Of a DNA stretch of 64,000 bases, positions 51,301 to 64,000 are shown piece by piece. Below the pieces are notes generated by a model, which ran no database searches, was not told where the DNA came from, and saw nothing but the letters and a program-made list of their open reading frames with translations. The position numbers were made by a program, and so were the translations under genes. The stretch spans positions 4,610,164 through 4,674,163 of the forward strand of contig JANPWX010000080.1 in the NCBI GenBank assembly GCA_024734555.1, in the 5' to 3' direction. The DNA is from Trochalopteron elliotii. Taxonomy: Eukaryota > Chordata > Aves > Passeriformes > Leiothrichidae. Within the stretch, counting starts at the first letter, position 1, and every line of letters begins with the position of its first letter.

Positions 51301-54300
51301 TTTTGGCTTTTGTAATGGATTTAATAAAGGAAGTGCTGACACAATCTTTGCTACGGCAGCATAAGTCCTCCCCTCCAATAAGGGGGAAAAGTACAAATAT
51401 AAAAATGGCTTTCTTTGTTCAAAACAGAACAAACCAGATGGTTTCCCAGACTATAGTGGCTAAAAACTCTTTCACTGATTCCAGTGTGTACAGTATAATA
51501 AAAGTGTTCAGGGGCCTCTAACTTTGTACAAGGTATTTTATTGTCTTTGTTCACTGGTCTGGATATTTGCCATGACAGTAATTGAACCATGAAAATAAAA
51601 TATTTCTTTAAAGCATATTATAGTGCAGTTTTTAAGGCATTGCTAATAGAGTGTAATGTAAAAGGATTTTCATTATTTAATGCTTTGGGACAATTAGGAA
51701 AGTTGAATAAATACAACTATAGTATATCTAAAATATATATGGTATTCAGCACTATCATTTCTCAGAGCAGCATTAAACATAATCAACATTTTCTAAACTA
51801 GAAAAAGCTTGTATGTAAGGAATGGATTTCTATGCATTTGAATATTTTTACTAATGCTTGTACACCCTATATTAGAATATTAGCAGAAAAAAAATACATA
51901 CTTTCTACCAAATATATTTCTGAAGGTTAGATACCACATCAGGATTAAACTGATAAAGAATTATCAAAAAAACTGTAAAGGAAACCCTGTTCAAGAGAAA
52001 GTTCAAAGGCATTCTTGTAAACTTTTACCCAGAGGAACCACACCACTGAAGCTGTTTAACTAGGGAGTGCTGTGAGTAATCACCATATTGGCCCCAGATA
52101 CACATTTTCTTCCCCAAAACAGTAATAAGGAAGAAAAGATAAACACCTCAGTGGAGCAGGGAGAAGCTTTTAGCAATCCCAGGTGTGCAGAGTTTATACA
52201 TAAGAACAAAAAGAAAAGAAGGAAAATGTGAGTAACTATCACTTTACTCTTTTAAAATTAAATTAGGCAATGTATCACTGGAGTTGAGGGAATAGGAACT
52301 ATTTTGAGGAATGCACAAAACCACAAGATTTCTTCTATCTGTACTTTCTATGGGACAGTAAAGTGTGTGCTAAAACATCTATCGTTCTGCATTAAACGTT
52401 GGCTCATTTACCCTGTCACCACCCCAGCCCCATCAGCACTATTTCACTATTCAGGTGCTTAGGCACAGGCAGGGACAAGACTGTGGCACATTCTAATGTG
52501 AGTCAGGAAGTGCCATCTTGACAATGTCATGGTTTTATTTCTCTAGAGAAAACAAATTGAAATTCAGCCTTAAAGCTTACATGACAAGACAGACCACCAT
52601 GGAACTGTGTTTGAAGATCCAAACAGCAAAATTAACTTATATTTCATACTGGACAGAGTATTTCAGGCAGGCAGCAGCTTTACAGTATTTGTGTTAGAGT
52701 CTGAGTTAAGCAAACTTTTGGTAAACCAGCTGCTCTCTCCACTGCAGCTTTTCTCACTGTAATTAGCTAAATGTCTTCCTCCACTGCATTTACATCCACT
52801 GTGAAGGCTGTTCCTTTGGGATGTGTCACCAAGGCATGCACGGGGTCTCCACGCTGAAAGGATGAACCAAAATTGATGCAAAAAGAAATTGCCTCAGGAG
52901 AACCACAGAGGCATGCTGATAGCTCCTCACCTCATCCCGGTGCTCAGTGTGCTGTATGAGCTGGAGAGACAAAGGATTTTACAGGCTGCTATGGAAAGCT
53001 TTTTATAGCTGAGGTTTAGATAGCAACCACTATCAAACCATTGCTTCTAATCTGCCAGTCTGTTGGGTTTCTGCTGCTGGTGGAAGGGGGAGCAGAGCAA
53101 TGGAGGTTTAGGTGCTTTTGACAGACAGTTAGAGACATGTAATATAGACCTTGCAGATACTTTATTAATGATTCAAAGAAGGAAAAGCTCAAAAAGGAAA
53201 AGCTCTAATCAACATGTTTGAGAAATCTTTGTATGAATTCTGAAAACCTGTAGCACCAGCTTCAGAGAGGTCTGCATTACTCCTTTCAGGAGGGATACTG
53301 TGCATAGGCCTTTGGGGTGTTTTATTACAGCGATACAGATAAATATTTGGGAAAGAGAGAATTTTGTCTATCCATATATATATGTTTTGTGGTTGGAAGA
53401 GAGAGGAAAATTCATTTCTCCTTAGGTTCAAAAGTTTAAGGAGCAGTCAAAAGCTTGTTGGAGAAATGGATTAACCTGCTGGCATTCTACCAGGACCTAC
53501 AGCTTTCAGGAAATAATTTTCCTGTGCAGGTATGTATTTCAAATTTGTTTGTACATTCTGCAAAATTCATATTAATCAATTATACATTTACATTTGCTGG
53601 AAATAATGAATAATTTGTCTGTCCCATGGATAAGGAAGAGAGATGGAAGCTTGCTACATCTGAACGACATTCTGAGCTTGGCCATTTTTCTGTGTATGTG
53701 AAATCAAGAAAAAATTTCTAAATATTCTCTACAAATGCTGTCAGATTCTATGGGACAACCCTACAAAATATAATAAAAAAGATTTATTTCATCCAGAATT
53801 TCAACTGCCCAAGGGATTTAAGTAAAGAAAAATGCATTGCATTGCTATAGTTTATTTCAATCAGCTTAACAACTATGAAAAAGGCACAGTTTTCTTTGAA
53901 ATTCTAAAAATTAGAAGTAAATTTTATAGAAGCTGAATACTTTCCATAAGAGCTTTTGGTTTTGTTCATCATTTTCTGAGGGTTTTTCTTCTGCAGAGAA
54001 ATTCTCACTTGCGGCATCTTAAGTATTAATATGTTCTGCACTGTCCAATGTTTTCCCTTTGCTCAAACACGTCAAATTACTAGTTTTCCGCTGTGAGTTA
54101 GGATATATCTGTCTCAACCAAGATGAGAATGAAATGTTGTACATATTTAGGTTCAGTCAAATTATTAATTCCAGCTGAACCTTTCAGAAATGATTTCCCA
54201 GGCTGAACAATTTAAGTCTTGGTAGCCAAAACCACCACCCTCCACACTGATGACTATCTAAAGCAAATCAATTTTGTTTTGTTTACAGTTGTTGATAGAG

Positions 54301-54489
54301 ATATACCAAGGCTCTGGCTTTCATAGTTAGATGAAAAACCTTGGGATATCGTAAGAAAAGCAGCCAAGTGTAATTAATGGGCAATGTCTGGCTCCATAAA
54401 ATCTTTCCATGCTTGCAGATGTTCCACACCTTATCTCTCTGTCAGATATGAGCATTTCAAGAAAATGATATGCCTAGTTTTAGGGTCTA
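51301..54489. other. Non-coding AT-rich DNA
   Basis: No supported gene. A small tandem duplication, AAGGAAAAGCTC twice, lies at about 53179-53204. Confidence 0.55.
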
Positions 54490-54770
54490 ACTCAGTGGAG
54501 GTGTAGATATGTGGCCTCAGTGTTTCCAGGCAGTTCCTGGTGGAGAGGAAGGTTCTATCTGCACCGGAGCCAAGGAGCCCACCACTGGCCCCTCATGGGC
54601 CATTTGTGTCAGCATTTCATTGCCTTTCTTGTTAGAAACTCTGCCTGAGAGGCAGGACATCAAAGTACCTTGTGCCCACCCTGGCTGGCTGAGGGGCAGC
54701 TTCGCATTACCAGCAGCAGCTCCAACACCAACACACTCCATGAGGGTGGGTGTTAAATTCTTTGGAGATC
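54490..54770. other. GC-richer patch of unknown origin
   Basis: A second GC-rich island with overlapping frames on both strands and no recognisable product or repeat family. Confidence 0.35.
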
Positions 54771-57356
54771 TATCTCCAATTACACAACTATCTAATCAAA
54801 ACATCTGTATTTTTATGTCCATGTATGTAATATCTCTTTCAGAACTCCAGAGGTGATATACTTTTAAGAAAATAAACTAGAAATAAAGAATTTTTTATTG
54901 CAGATTAAATAGGATTTTTATCTCACGCCATTTAAAAGAAGTTTTTGCTGCTAATTTTCTTCTTAGTTACAAAAGGTTACTAAAAGGTTACATTACTCTG
55001 AATGAAGGGTGAGACATAGTTGTTTAGACAGTGCAAATGAGAGCTCTGGCAGAAGAGTTAATATTTGACAGTGTGCAGGAGGCATTGATCAGTGCATTTT
55101 CAAATCTTTAATTCTGTAAGATTGGACAATTAATGTTGTGAACCTTAGTCTGAAGCATACAACTTCTGGTATTGTTTGCAACATGTTTGGATTGCATTTG
55201 AACTGCCGTGTATGGGGGATGAATCCTCTTCATATATGCTTGTGTATTTTGCATAATTAACCAAAAAAACTTTCTAATTGCCACTTGAGATACTATCTCT
55301 AAATAAAAAAACAACAGAATAAAGCAAACCTGATTGATACGAGGCTTTAGCTGTAGGAACTGATTTTCACCTGAAGCACTAGAATGGAATGACCACAAAA
55401 GGGAATCCTGAAGCAATATCTACACAGGCTTTCCTTACAAATGCGTTCATACTGCCTTGAGGGGCAAAACTTGAAGTTGAACCAGTCTGTCTTGTACTTC
55501 ACTTTCTTAGACAGCAGCTATCTGACCCACGTTGGGACTGGGAAGTAAAGATGAGCAAAACAAGTGCTCTGGGAATTCATTCTCATGTGGCATGTACTCA
55601 CCCTGCTCTTCCTGCAGAAGAGCTGGACCCCAGTCACATCCCAAGATAGATGACACCTGGCTGGACTAGGAGCCAGAATTCAACTGTATTTAGAAAGAAA
55701 AGTAGATGTTTCATAAACTTCACTTGACACATAACTACGCTGGTAGCAGCTGCATTCATAAGGTCACTGCCTGGATGTTTATTAAATGCTGCCAAATCCC
55801 CATGCCTATAGACATTTTGTATCTTTTTCTTTTATTATTTTTTTTATATATATCATTTGGGATTAAAAATTAAGTCTCTTATGCGCATCAACATTATGAT
55901 TGATGCATTTTATATCAGCAATCCTTTTAGTATAAAAATTCTGACTTTTCTAAGCAAGGTCCTCTGTCTCTGGAACAAGATGAAAAAATAACCTGCTTCA
56001 ATAATTGTCAAAGAGAAAAATAAATTTATCTTTTTTTTTTTTACAGACTCCCTAATTTTAGAACTCTGTCAGAATAAAAGCTACTTCAGCAATTGCACAT
56101 CTTTACTTAAAACCAGGTTTTTTGGCTGTAAGCGTTTACCTAGAAGGTCTGAAACCCCATGGAATTCTATCAAGAAGGTTACTAGTCATCCTACTGTCAA
56201 TTTCACCTGACATATTAATCCATATCTCCCTTGGCTGCACTATGGTTTCTTTTTTTTTTTTTAAGAAAAGAGTGTGGGAAAATGTACTTTTCCAAATTTA
56301 GTTGCAAAGAGTCTAATTCAATCTGAATGAATATCAAATTCTGTTTTCTGGAAAATATTAATTTATTTAAAATATCCATTTTACAGTTTGTTTCACAATA
56401 AATAGAAAATGAAAAGAAAGTATTTGCAGTGCTTTTCTGTACAATATTCTCAAAATATGACCTACTTCTTATGGTGATTTATTAGGAAAATGACAGCTTA
56501 GTAATTCTTCAAACTGACTTTACATATTTACAGATTTCCCTCTGTTATATATAATTTGAATACCATACCCTGAGACATGTAGGTTTGATATTTATATTCT
56601 GAATTATCATAGTCAGTGAAGCTAGAAAGTGAAGCCTGAAATCTGGCAAATAGCATAACAGCAGATGGATAAACAAGCTAAAACTAGATAGAAGCTGAAC
56701 TTACTTTTGGTTTTGTCCCTTCCTCCTGAAGTCATCTTCCTTGTTATTCCTAAAGAATTTATATAACTTAGCTGTCTGCAGTAATGTTGGGATTCTTTAA
56801 TATGATGGGTGCACTATGTGGGACTGATGGACACCACAGCACACAGTGCATGTTGTGCCTTCATGGCAGATGTGCCAAACAAATACATCACAGCCTAAAC
56901 CACTTAAATATTTCTGATAGGTTTTCAAATGGAAAAGTTCTTCATTTCAGCAAGAACACATTGAGCAACTCAATTCTTTACCTTTTATTTTTGCCTTTCA
57001 TATTTTCTGATAATTTTCACCATTCCTGAAGTAACTGTGCTTTCTGAAATAGTTTGAAACTTCCCTGATAGCTCAGACCACAGACATTCTTTGCCCTGTA
57101 CTACAAGAAGCAGTGCAATATTTGATTTCTCTTTCTCATGGCTTGGAATCCAAAGTTAAAAAATCTCAAATCTTGTAATGAGAAATGGAAAAAGAAGTCT
57201 TCATCCAAAATTCAATTCACTACAAAAATAATTTGGAAACTGTGACACAGAGACTTTGACTGTAAGCTGTCATTTCAGATGGTTCAGTTTGGTTTTCTAG
57301 TCTGGCCTACTGAAAATTAACTTGATTTTTGAAAACTAAGGAATGTCTTTGTACCA
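54771..57356. other. Non-coding AT-rich DNA
   Basis: No gene seen. Short T runs lie near 56031-56042 and 56251-56262. A short tandem AAAAGGTTAC lies near 54970-54990. Confidence 0.6.
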
Positions 57357-57490
57357 AAAAAAGAGACAAAAAAAAAGAGTAAAATAAGATGAAGGAGAAA
57401 AGAGAGGAAAGACAAGTAAAAACAGAGAAGGGAAAAGAATGAAGGAGGGAAGGAAGGAAGGAAGGAAGGAAGGAAGGAAGGAAGGAAAGG
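57357..57490 (+). repeat. Purine-rich tract containing (GGAA)n
   Basis: About 130 bases almost entirely of A and G, with a clean GGAA array of about ten units at 57448-57487. GGAA arrays can be bound by ETS-family factors, and long purine tracts can form triplex DNA. Both are known properties of such sequences, not shown here. The minus-strand open frame across it (FLPSFLPSF...) is an artefact of the repeat. Confidence 0.9.
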
Positions 57491-58070
57491 GAAATGGCAA
57501 AGAAAAAGCCATGTTTACATAGAAGGGAATTTCCATCTACAGCCAGAGTCCTACTATTCCGTTTAACTCAAATAAATTCAATGTGTTTTGCAAAGTCTTT
57601 GAAACAAACAAAAGAAACCCCACAATTTTTCATGCTTGCAAATGACTAACATTATGTTTACCAAATATGATTTACTTCTGCTGGTATAAACAGATATTAG
57701 AATATTCTATTTCCCCTGAGACCTGTGAGGCCCTTTTTGTAGCAAATAATTTGTTTACCTCTGCATTTTCAGTTTCCAAATTTTGTATGTTCTTAATAAT
57801 ATCATGGTAAGATTTTGGGAAATGCTTAAATGAAAGTTCTAATAAAGACATTTAAAATCCATATATTCAGTGAAGCGTAGTTTCTTTGAAATTCTCAGCC
57901 TACCAGAGTAAATCTTACCCTATTCCCTTGTTCATCTAGTCTGTAGCTCCAAAATAAATACCACAGTAATGGATTTTTAGCACCCAAAGGGCTTACAGCT
58001 TTGGGCAACCTGGGGCTAATAACTTACAGTGCCAATAGTAATCTTAGTATGCAGTAAAGGGAAAGGCAGC
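57491..58070. other. Non-coding spacer
   Basis: Nothing recognised between the purine tract and the A21 run. Confidence 0.6.
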
Positions 58071-58091
58071 AAAAAAAAAAAAAAAAAAAAA
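58071..58091 (+). repeat. A21 homopolymer
   Basis: Twenty-one consecutive A. No AATAAA or retrocopy sequence is evident just upstream, so I do not call it a retroposon tail. Confidence 0.85.
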
Positions 58092-61030
58092 TTGAGAATG
58101 CTGTTTGCCTTACAGAAGCTTCTCTACCTGTGAAAGCTTTCAGGTGCCTCCTTAGCACTGCAGGGAGAGTGGAGGGCTGTTCCCCTAAACCATCAGTTGG
58201 TTTTTTGTTCTATATCTAGTTGTGGATGATTTCTGTGCCGTTTAGAGCTGACATTGAGACTCCCTTCAACAAACCCGGGTAATGTGAGTCACATTTTTTC
58301 ATTCCAATTCCTTCTTTGGGGGTTTACCAAAGTAATCTAAAGTAGTGCTTCTTCTTATTATATCACAGCCGGTCAAAGAACTGGCCTAGAAAGAAGCTGT
58401 GCTGCTTTCTAAGAATTTTTCTCTGTAGCTGTAGTAGAGGAAGGAAGAGTGACACTGAAGGCCAGATGTCAAGTGTGAGAGTCTGCATTACTCTTGACTT
58501 TCTTGCAAGTGTCGAGGTATGTTAAGAGAGCTGAGCAGAAATGCTATTTATGCATGCTCAGATAGTGCCAAGCATGCTGGGGAAAAGAAAAGCAAGCATG
58601 TGTGGTACCTCCCTGCTCTGGAATTTTCCTGACTGAAGGGCAGAGCTGGCAGGGTCTGAGCTGCAGAGCCTGATCAGTGTGTGGTGGTACATGTGAGCAC
58701 CCCTGGGTGTTCCCTGGCTCCTGCACTCCCCACTGCCCTCAACCTTTAATATACAGATTGCCACAACAGTCCTAGAGAGTAAGGATGTGCAATTAAATTT
58801 GTTTGGCCAACAGAAACCAAGTCACAAGCAAATGACTGAACTCTAGGTTTCAGGCACTTAGTCGGGATTTTGCCAAGTCCTGGAGGAAAGCTGAGCTTAA
58901 TACTGGAATTAATCTCTGGTCTTTCATGCCATCAATCATTGATCACACTAGTAAATCTTGTTTCTCATTCAGCATTCAGAAATAGAAAGACTTCAGAAAA
59001 TGTGCATTCAAATACCTCTTCACATTTAATCATGATTATGATTCTTACTCATTTTTGATAAATATTCATGTCGATACACTTTTGTTCACATAAGTTGCTA
59101 ACCAAAAATATCTGCATTTAGAGTGAGAGAGGCTATTGGTACACAAAGGGGAGTTTAAATTTCTGATTAGCACTTACTTGTTATTCTTTTTCTTTCAAAA
59201 TATTTTTCTCAGCACAGTAAGGGAAAAGATGTTTAGCCAATTCTAACTGCATCTCTATTATGTTAAATACATGTTCTGTTTCTGTAACAAACATTCTTAA
59301 AACCCTTAGAAGTTTGATTTCAAAACCAAATTGAATTGCTGGATTTTTTTCTGTGCATAGTGCATGAACATAAATGTTTTTTGAAAACAGTTTTCAATGC
59401 CATGTTCATTCTTCTAAATGTAGTGTCAAGGCATGTTAGGTACAGCTAAAGCATTATAATTGCAATTTTGCTAGGGTGCAAAATGTCAAGACACGTTGGA
59501 CGTTCTAAACAGCATTGCAAGTACACCTGCTATAATTTTTCTTCAGCAAGTGGTTAAATAAAATTAAGCAAATTATATTTCAGCAAGGAATATGGAGGTT
59601 AAAAGGTTAAGGACTACTGTGAACTGAACTCTTCCTCATGAATAAAACAAATTTTACTGCTAGAAGTAATTTCACCAGTTTTTCAGTGAGGACTTTGGCA
59701 ATAACAGGGCTCCAAAGAAGCGTCTTGCTAGAAAGAACAGACCAAGCCAAACCAGTAAACAACAATTTATCTTTGCTGCAGTCTATTTCCCTGTTTTATT
59801 GTCTCCTAATTCTGGTGTTTGTTGAGACTTTCTTTACAAGTTTTTTCTTTGTGTCTCTCAGGATATTAAGTTTCTAAGCTCTGTTCAACAGAAAACTTGA
59901 TATATAACTGAAATCGGTAAAAATTAAATCACTACTAAAAAAAGGATTTTAATGATTACTTATAAGATTGATCCAAGCCCCAATTCACAGTTTACAAAAC
60001 CTTCATTTGAATGCAATTTATTTTACTGCACAAAGGGCATTTTAATGGAGTGTGTTTTTCAGTATCTTAAAATGACCGTTAAAATACCTAACCTCATTAA
60101 AAATTTTTGTTTAAAAAAAGTTTCAATGTTAAATTTATATTTTAAAAAATTGTTCCATTATTTTTTTAATGAAAACAGCTACTGTTAATTTTCTTTCTTG
60201 CATTTTCAGTGGGAACACAGTCAAATCTAGGCTTACTTTATTATTCCATTAATTATTGAAATATATATATTAACTCAGTAGCCTTTCTTCAAAAAGCAAT
60301 TCAAGGATGATGCCTTTTGTAAATGGACAATGGAAGGGAGTGAGTTTGACTACTATAATAGAACGTAACACAAACAAAGCACTTAACAGTTGCATTAATC
60401 TGTACTTAAGCAAAAAATGTTCTTTTCATCTGAAATGCTTTGGGGAGTGATGATTGAGATTTTCCCTCAGCGAATGAATACTGTCCTAGGATTTGGAAAC
60501 ATTCATTCTTTACAGCTTTTTAGAATGCAAGAGTAGTAGTATTCTGAAGAATTAAAAAACAGATGGAACAATACGGTTAAATCAAATAAAACCTATCAAG
60601 TCTGGTAAGTTATGTGGCCTGCAATATCTTTAGAAATAACCCAATATTAAATGTCTCTCATAGATCCAAAAAGGTCATGAAAACAGTCATGTAAGGTAAC
60701 AACCAGAACTTTCAAAACTATGCTTTGTAGTAGCACTTTTCCTATTTTTAGTAGAGCTCTCTGAAAGTTTTTTGTACACTTCTGCTCTTAATGAGAAAAA
60801 ATTTAAAATTATATAGAACCGCCTTTGTCAGTATAGTGCTGAAATCATGTCAGCTCCAAAATATGTATTCTCTTCATGCAAAAGCCAATGTTTTTCAAAA
60901 GGTGAGGAGACAGAGAACTAGGAGTTTGTCTGAAGCCAGGAAGGTATCAACTGACTGATTGAATGAATACCTTGATATCAACAAAATTCTCTAAAACTGC
61001 AGGAGTTAGAAACCTGTTAGAAACCTCTAA
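58092..61030. other. Non-coding DNA with one GC patch
   Basis: No gene. A GC-richer patch at about 58540-58745 has no identity. The remainder is AT-rich. Confidence 0.55.
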
Positions 61031-61090
61031 CCAAGAGGTTCTCAGCTTCCTTATTTGCGAGCCCCACTATTTTTTTAGGCCAGAGAGGTT
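61031..61090. mobile_element. Possible hAT-type DNA transposon end
   Basis: AGAGGTTCTCAGCTTCC at 61034-61050, followed by TTTGCGAGCCCCACT, resembles the terminal sequence of hAT/Charlie elements (GGTTCTCAA...TTTGCGACCCCC). Only one end is visible and the match is short, so this is tentative. Confidence 0.2.
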
Positions 61091-64000
61091 CAGATAAGTT
61101 TGTACATGTGTGAGATAAATATAAAAAAATAATGTGTGAAGCAAGAAACCAATGTAGGGACTCTGACTTTAATAGAACAATCATGAAGAACGGTGATTAA
61201 GAAGGGAAAAATCATTGAAACCATCAATCCAGAGCACAACAGCAGTACAAAAGGCAAACAGGGCAGAAGATTGTGAGATGACGCACAGAATATAAAGCAG
61301 CAGAGGTTTTTACAGCATACGTTTACTTTACTTTACTTTCCATAATTGGAAGCAGCATTAAACCACACAGGTGGCAGATAACTGTGAACAGTCTAAAACA
61401 TTTTGCCAGAGAAAGTGGAAAAGAATAACATTACTTTGGGTAAGACACACCTTTTTCCCATTTCACAATACCTAATGCAATAAAAGACCAGAATGTTATG
61501 CTCTGCTCTCTCACAAATCATTAAGATGATTAAAGTCAAAGAGATTACTGAAAAATGATTAAAAATTTAAGAACACAATTACAGAAAATGTTTGAAATTG
61601 GTTTTGGCATTGTTTTTCAAAAATACTTTGTGTAAGGATATCTTCAAAGACTGTAGCATCCCACAAACTAGGCAGCAAATCCTTGTTCTGGGAAAATCAG
61701 TGAGCATTTTGCCAGTGAGTCAGATCAAAACCCTGATGGAGTGAGGCCAGCACTATACTGGGAGAATCCTCTGAACAACCAACGCTAATTAAATGGCATT
61801 AGAATGGATGTTATTCCAGGTACTTCTGACCTTCACTGTGATCGTTTCAAATTCATAACAGTAAGGTCAATTTCTGTTGTCCAAAAGTAAGAATGAAGCA
61901 GAGATTCAGAAGTAATACTGGAGTATAAGAAGGTGCTTGATTTGCTATCAATTTAACCAAGAAAAGGAGATAATTAGGCTTCATGGGTCAGAGAGTACGA
62001 AACAGCAATTCTATCTTCACTGCTGAGGTAGAGTTGCCAGAAAACCCAAGGTGGAGCAGTATTTTCTTTTCCATTTGCAGGGCACTCCTCACAGAAGGCC
62101 AGACACAATGGAGACAGACCTGATGAGTCCACCTCATGCAGCTTTCCAGCAGAGCCTCTAAAATGTCACTTTGCTTCACCTGTTTTTAACTCCTCCTCTG
62201 AGACTTTTCACACTCTCCAGTTGCAGTGCATCACTGAACTACTCTGGATACTTTTCCTTGGATATCTCTGTAATAGCAATGCTCCATCAGATGTCTTCTT
62301 AAGCTTCATGCCAGTATAAATTCTCTTTTGCAAACCAAGTCAATTATTTTTTATCATGACTGAGAAGCAAAATAGGCTTTTGGAAACAATAAAGCAAATA
62401 ACGATGGATTAATAAACTCAAGATATATGTGATGTATAAAGATACATGCTGATTTAAAATACTTATTTATAGTTTCTCATGACTTTACATTAATCGAATG
62501 AGTCTCCTTCACGGTCTCATATACCATGATGATTTTTGATACTTCAGTTAGGTTGAAATAAAATTTAAATATAGTGTAGGTTTGGGAAAAGTTGAAAACA
62601 CTAAAGTGGACATTTCAAAAGGAGCAAAAACACTGCAGGTGCTACAGCCTTAAAATTTTGACCCATCATGTATTTTTTTCTGTAAACTCTTCAAACAGAA
62701 GGAAATGTACTACTTTGCCTCTGAAATAGACCAATGTCTCATTTGCTGTTAACTCCACAAATAAAATAACAGTACAAATAATGTACTTTTTTATTTATGG
62801 TCTATGAAATCTCACAGAAGTATAGAACCGGTAAATAAATTTGCTTGAAGTTTTTTGTTTTGGAAATTTTAGAAGACAGCTATAAGGTTATCAAATATGA
62901 CAAAATTTGTTGTTCTTATTCTAAGAAATATCACTAGGAATCCAAAGAGGACTCTTATGGAAAATGGATTATGCTATATATATTTTACTCTGATTTTATA
63001 TCAGAAGGAAAAAGAAAAAAAGTTTCCAAAACACTTGTTTAACCTTTCATAAGATCCAAACCCAAATCACAGCACTCTTAGGAAAAAAAAATCCTTTGCA
63101 GGAAAATATTTACTGAACATGTACCAGTGCTCAGGGTTTTCTTCCGTGTAAATTTAAATGGGTAAACCCCAGAATTTAATTCAAGCTTTTTTTTGTTTTG
63201 TTTTTCAAAAAAGAGATGCACGTTGAAGGGTGAATAATGTTTCTGACCTAGAAAGGGAAAGTCATCTGCAGTTCACTATGAATAAAGATCACTCTGTGAA
63301 AAGTATTCAAATGCAAAACAGAGGAAACCATCTGAATACAACCTAAGCAAAATTATCCTCAATTATAATTGGTTCTCTTTTTGTTGGTGAGCTGTTTTTG
63401 TGGTTTTATTTGTTAGCTGGTTTTTGTAGCCCACTCTGTGGTTGATGTCCTTGCTCTGTGTACTTACTGTGAGGGACAGAGTGACACAGCTCAAGCAGAA
63501 GGCAAGATATCTTCTCTAAAGAGCAGATTTGCTTTTTTTTCATTACAACTCCAGGATTCCTATGACCTTCAAGATCATAAAGTAGTTGAAATAAGAAAAT
63601 TGTCAGTAGCTATGTAATCCATACCAGAGAAAGCAGAACTGTAGACATTTAGTGGCAATCAGTTGCTGTATATTATCAAAGGCAGGTGTTTCATTTTCTC
63701 TGCTCTGCTGCAACTTTTGATTGCTCTATCAGGTATTTATTTTTCTTTTTTTTCCTGCTTTGTTCCTTTGAGGGGTTCTAGCAAGAAGGGTGGGACTCAG
63801 AATGGGAGGAGAACAGATGTTTTCAACCTCTGCTGCTCTGAGCAACTTCTGAGCATTCAGTGGACTGGTTGTTCAAGCAGAATGAATAGAGATCAATTTA
63901 ATATTCCATATTCTGTTGAGGAAGCTGGAAAAAATTTTGACTCCTTCTCCCTATATGTCTTTCAAGTTGGTTGACTTACATTTCAATATTTTTCTTCTAA
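61091..64000. other. Non-coding AT-rich DNA to the window end
   Basis: No supported gene. A short ACTTT tandem lies at 61322-61339. The 103-codon frame ending at 63974 has no recognisable features beyond an initial hydrophobic stretch and follows no promoter signal I can see. Confidence 0.55.

Noticed and set aside
57336..57536. Minus-strand frame with FLPSFLPSF repeats
   Set aside because: It is a translation of the GGAA microsatellite and purine tract, not a protein.
1..64000. CRISPR arrays, bacterial operons, rRNA genes, telomeric or satellite arrays
   Set aside because: No regularly spaced repeats, no ribosomal sequence, no TTAGGG arrays and no prokaryotic gene packing were seen.

Overview
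The window looks like 64 kb of nuclear DNA from a bird, probably a songbird or another neoavian. It is AT-rich and poor in CpG. It carries an avian ERV-type solo LTR that starts TGTCCTGGTTTCAG and ends CCACGACA. It also carries the 3' end of a CR1 LINE and an older CR1-L3-like fragment. I saw no Alu, L1 or other mammal-type repeats, and no bacterial operon or ribosome-binding-site organisation. The taxonomic call rests on remembered repeat consensus sequences, not on a search.

I found no complete protein-coding gene. Nearly all open frames are under about 120 codons, many can only start at GTG or TTG, and none gave a protein I recognise. The window is best read as intergenic DNA or the inside of one or more very long introns. 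The strongest gene-like signal is a 96-nt exon-shaped block at 27486-27581 (+): branch-point-like CTGAC, pyrimidine tract, AG acceptor, open reading frame and GTAAGA donor. Weaker terminal-exon-like blocks lie at 29905-30210 (-), 23236-23424 (+) and 43378-43528 (+).

Layout. 1-9027: featureless non-coding DNA with a 9-bp-arm inverted repeat of homeodomain-like sites at 4268. 9028-9429: solo LTR with a near-perfect 5-bp target duplication. 10015-10092: T41 run followed by a purine tract. 16740-17330: a block that has kept unusually many CpGs. 17635-18070: CR1 3' end (-). 20370-21580: ancient CR1-L3-like fragment (-). 22205-22840, 34780-35060 and 47990-48310: TAAT- and octamer-rich blocks that resemble conserved non-coding elements. 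30211-30304 and 31559-31655: two diverged direct copies of a roughly 95-bp unit. 37083-37126: (CTTT)11. 57357-57490: purine tract with (GGAA)n. GC-richer patches of unknown origin lie at 1970-2110, 25281-25520, 50760-51300, 54490-54770 and 58540-58745.

I did not find a new multi-gene system. The points most worth testing are the 27.5-kb exon candidate, the CpG-retaining block at 16.8-17.3 kb, the duplicated unit at 30.2/31.6 kb and the three enhancer-like blocks.
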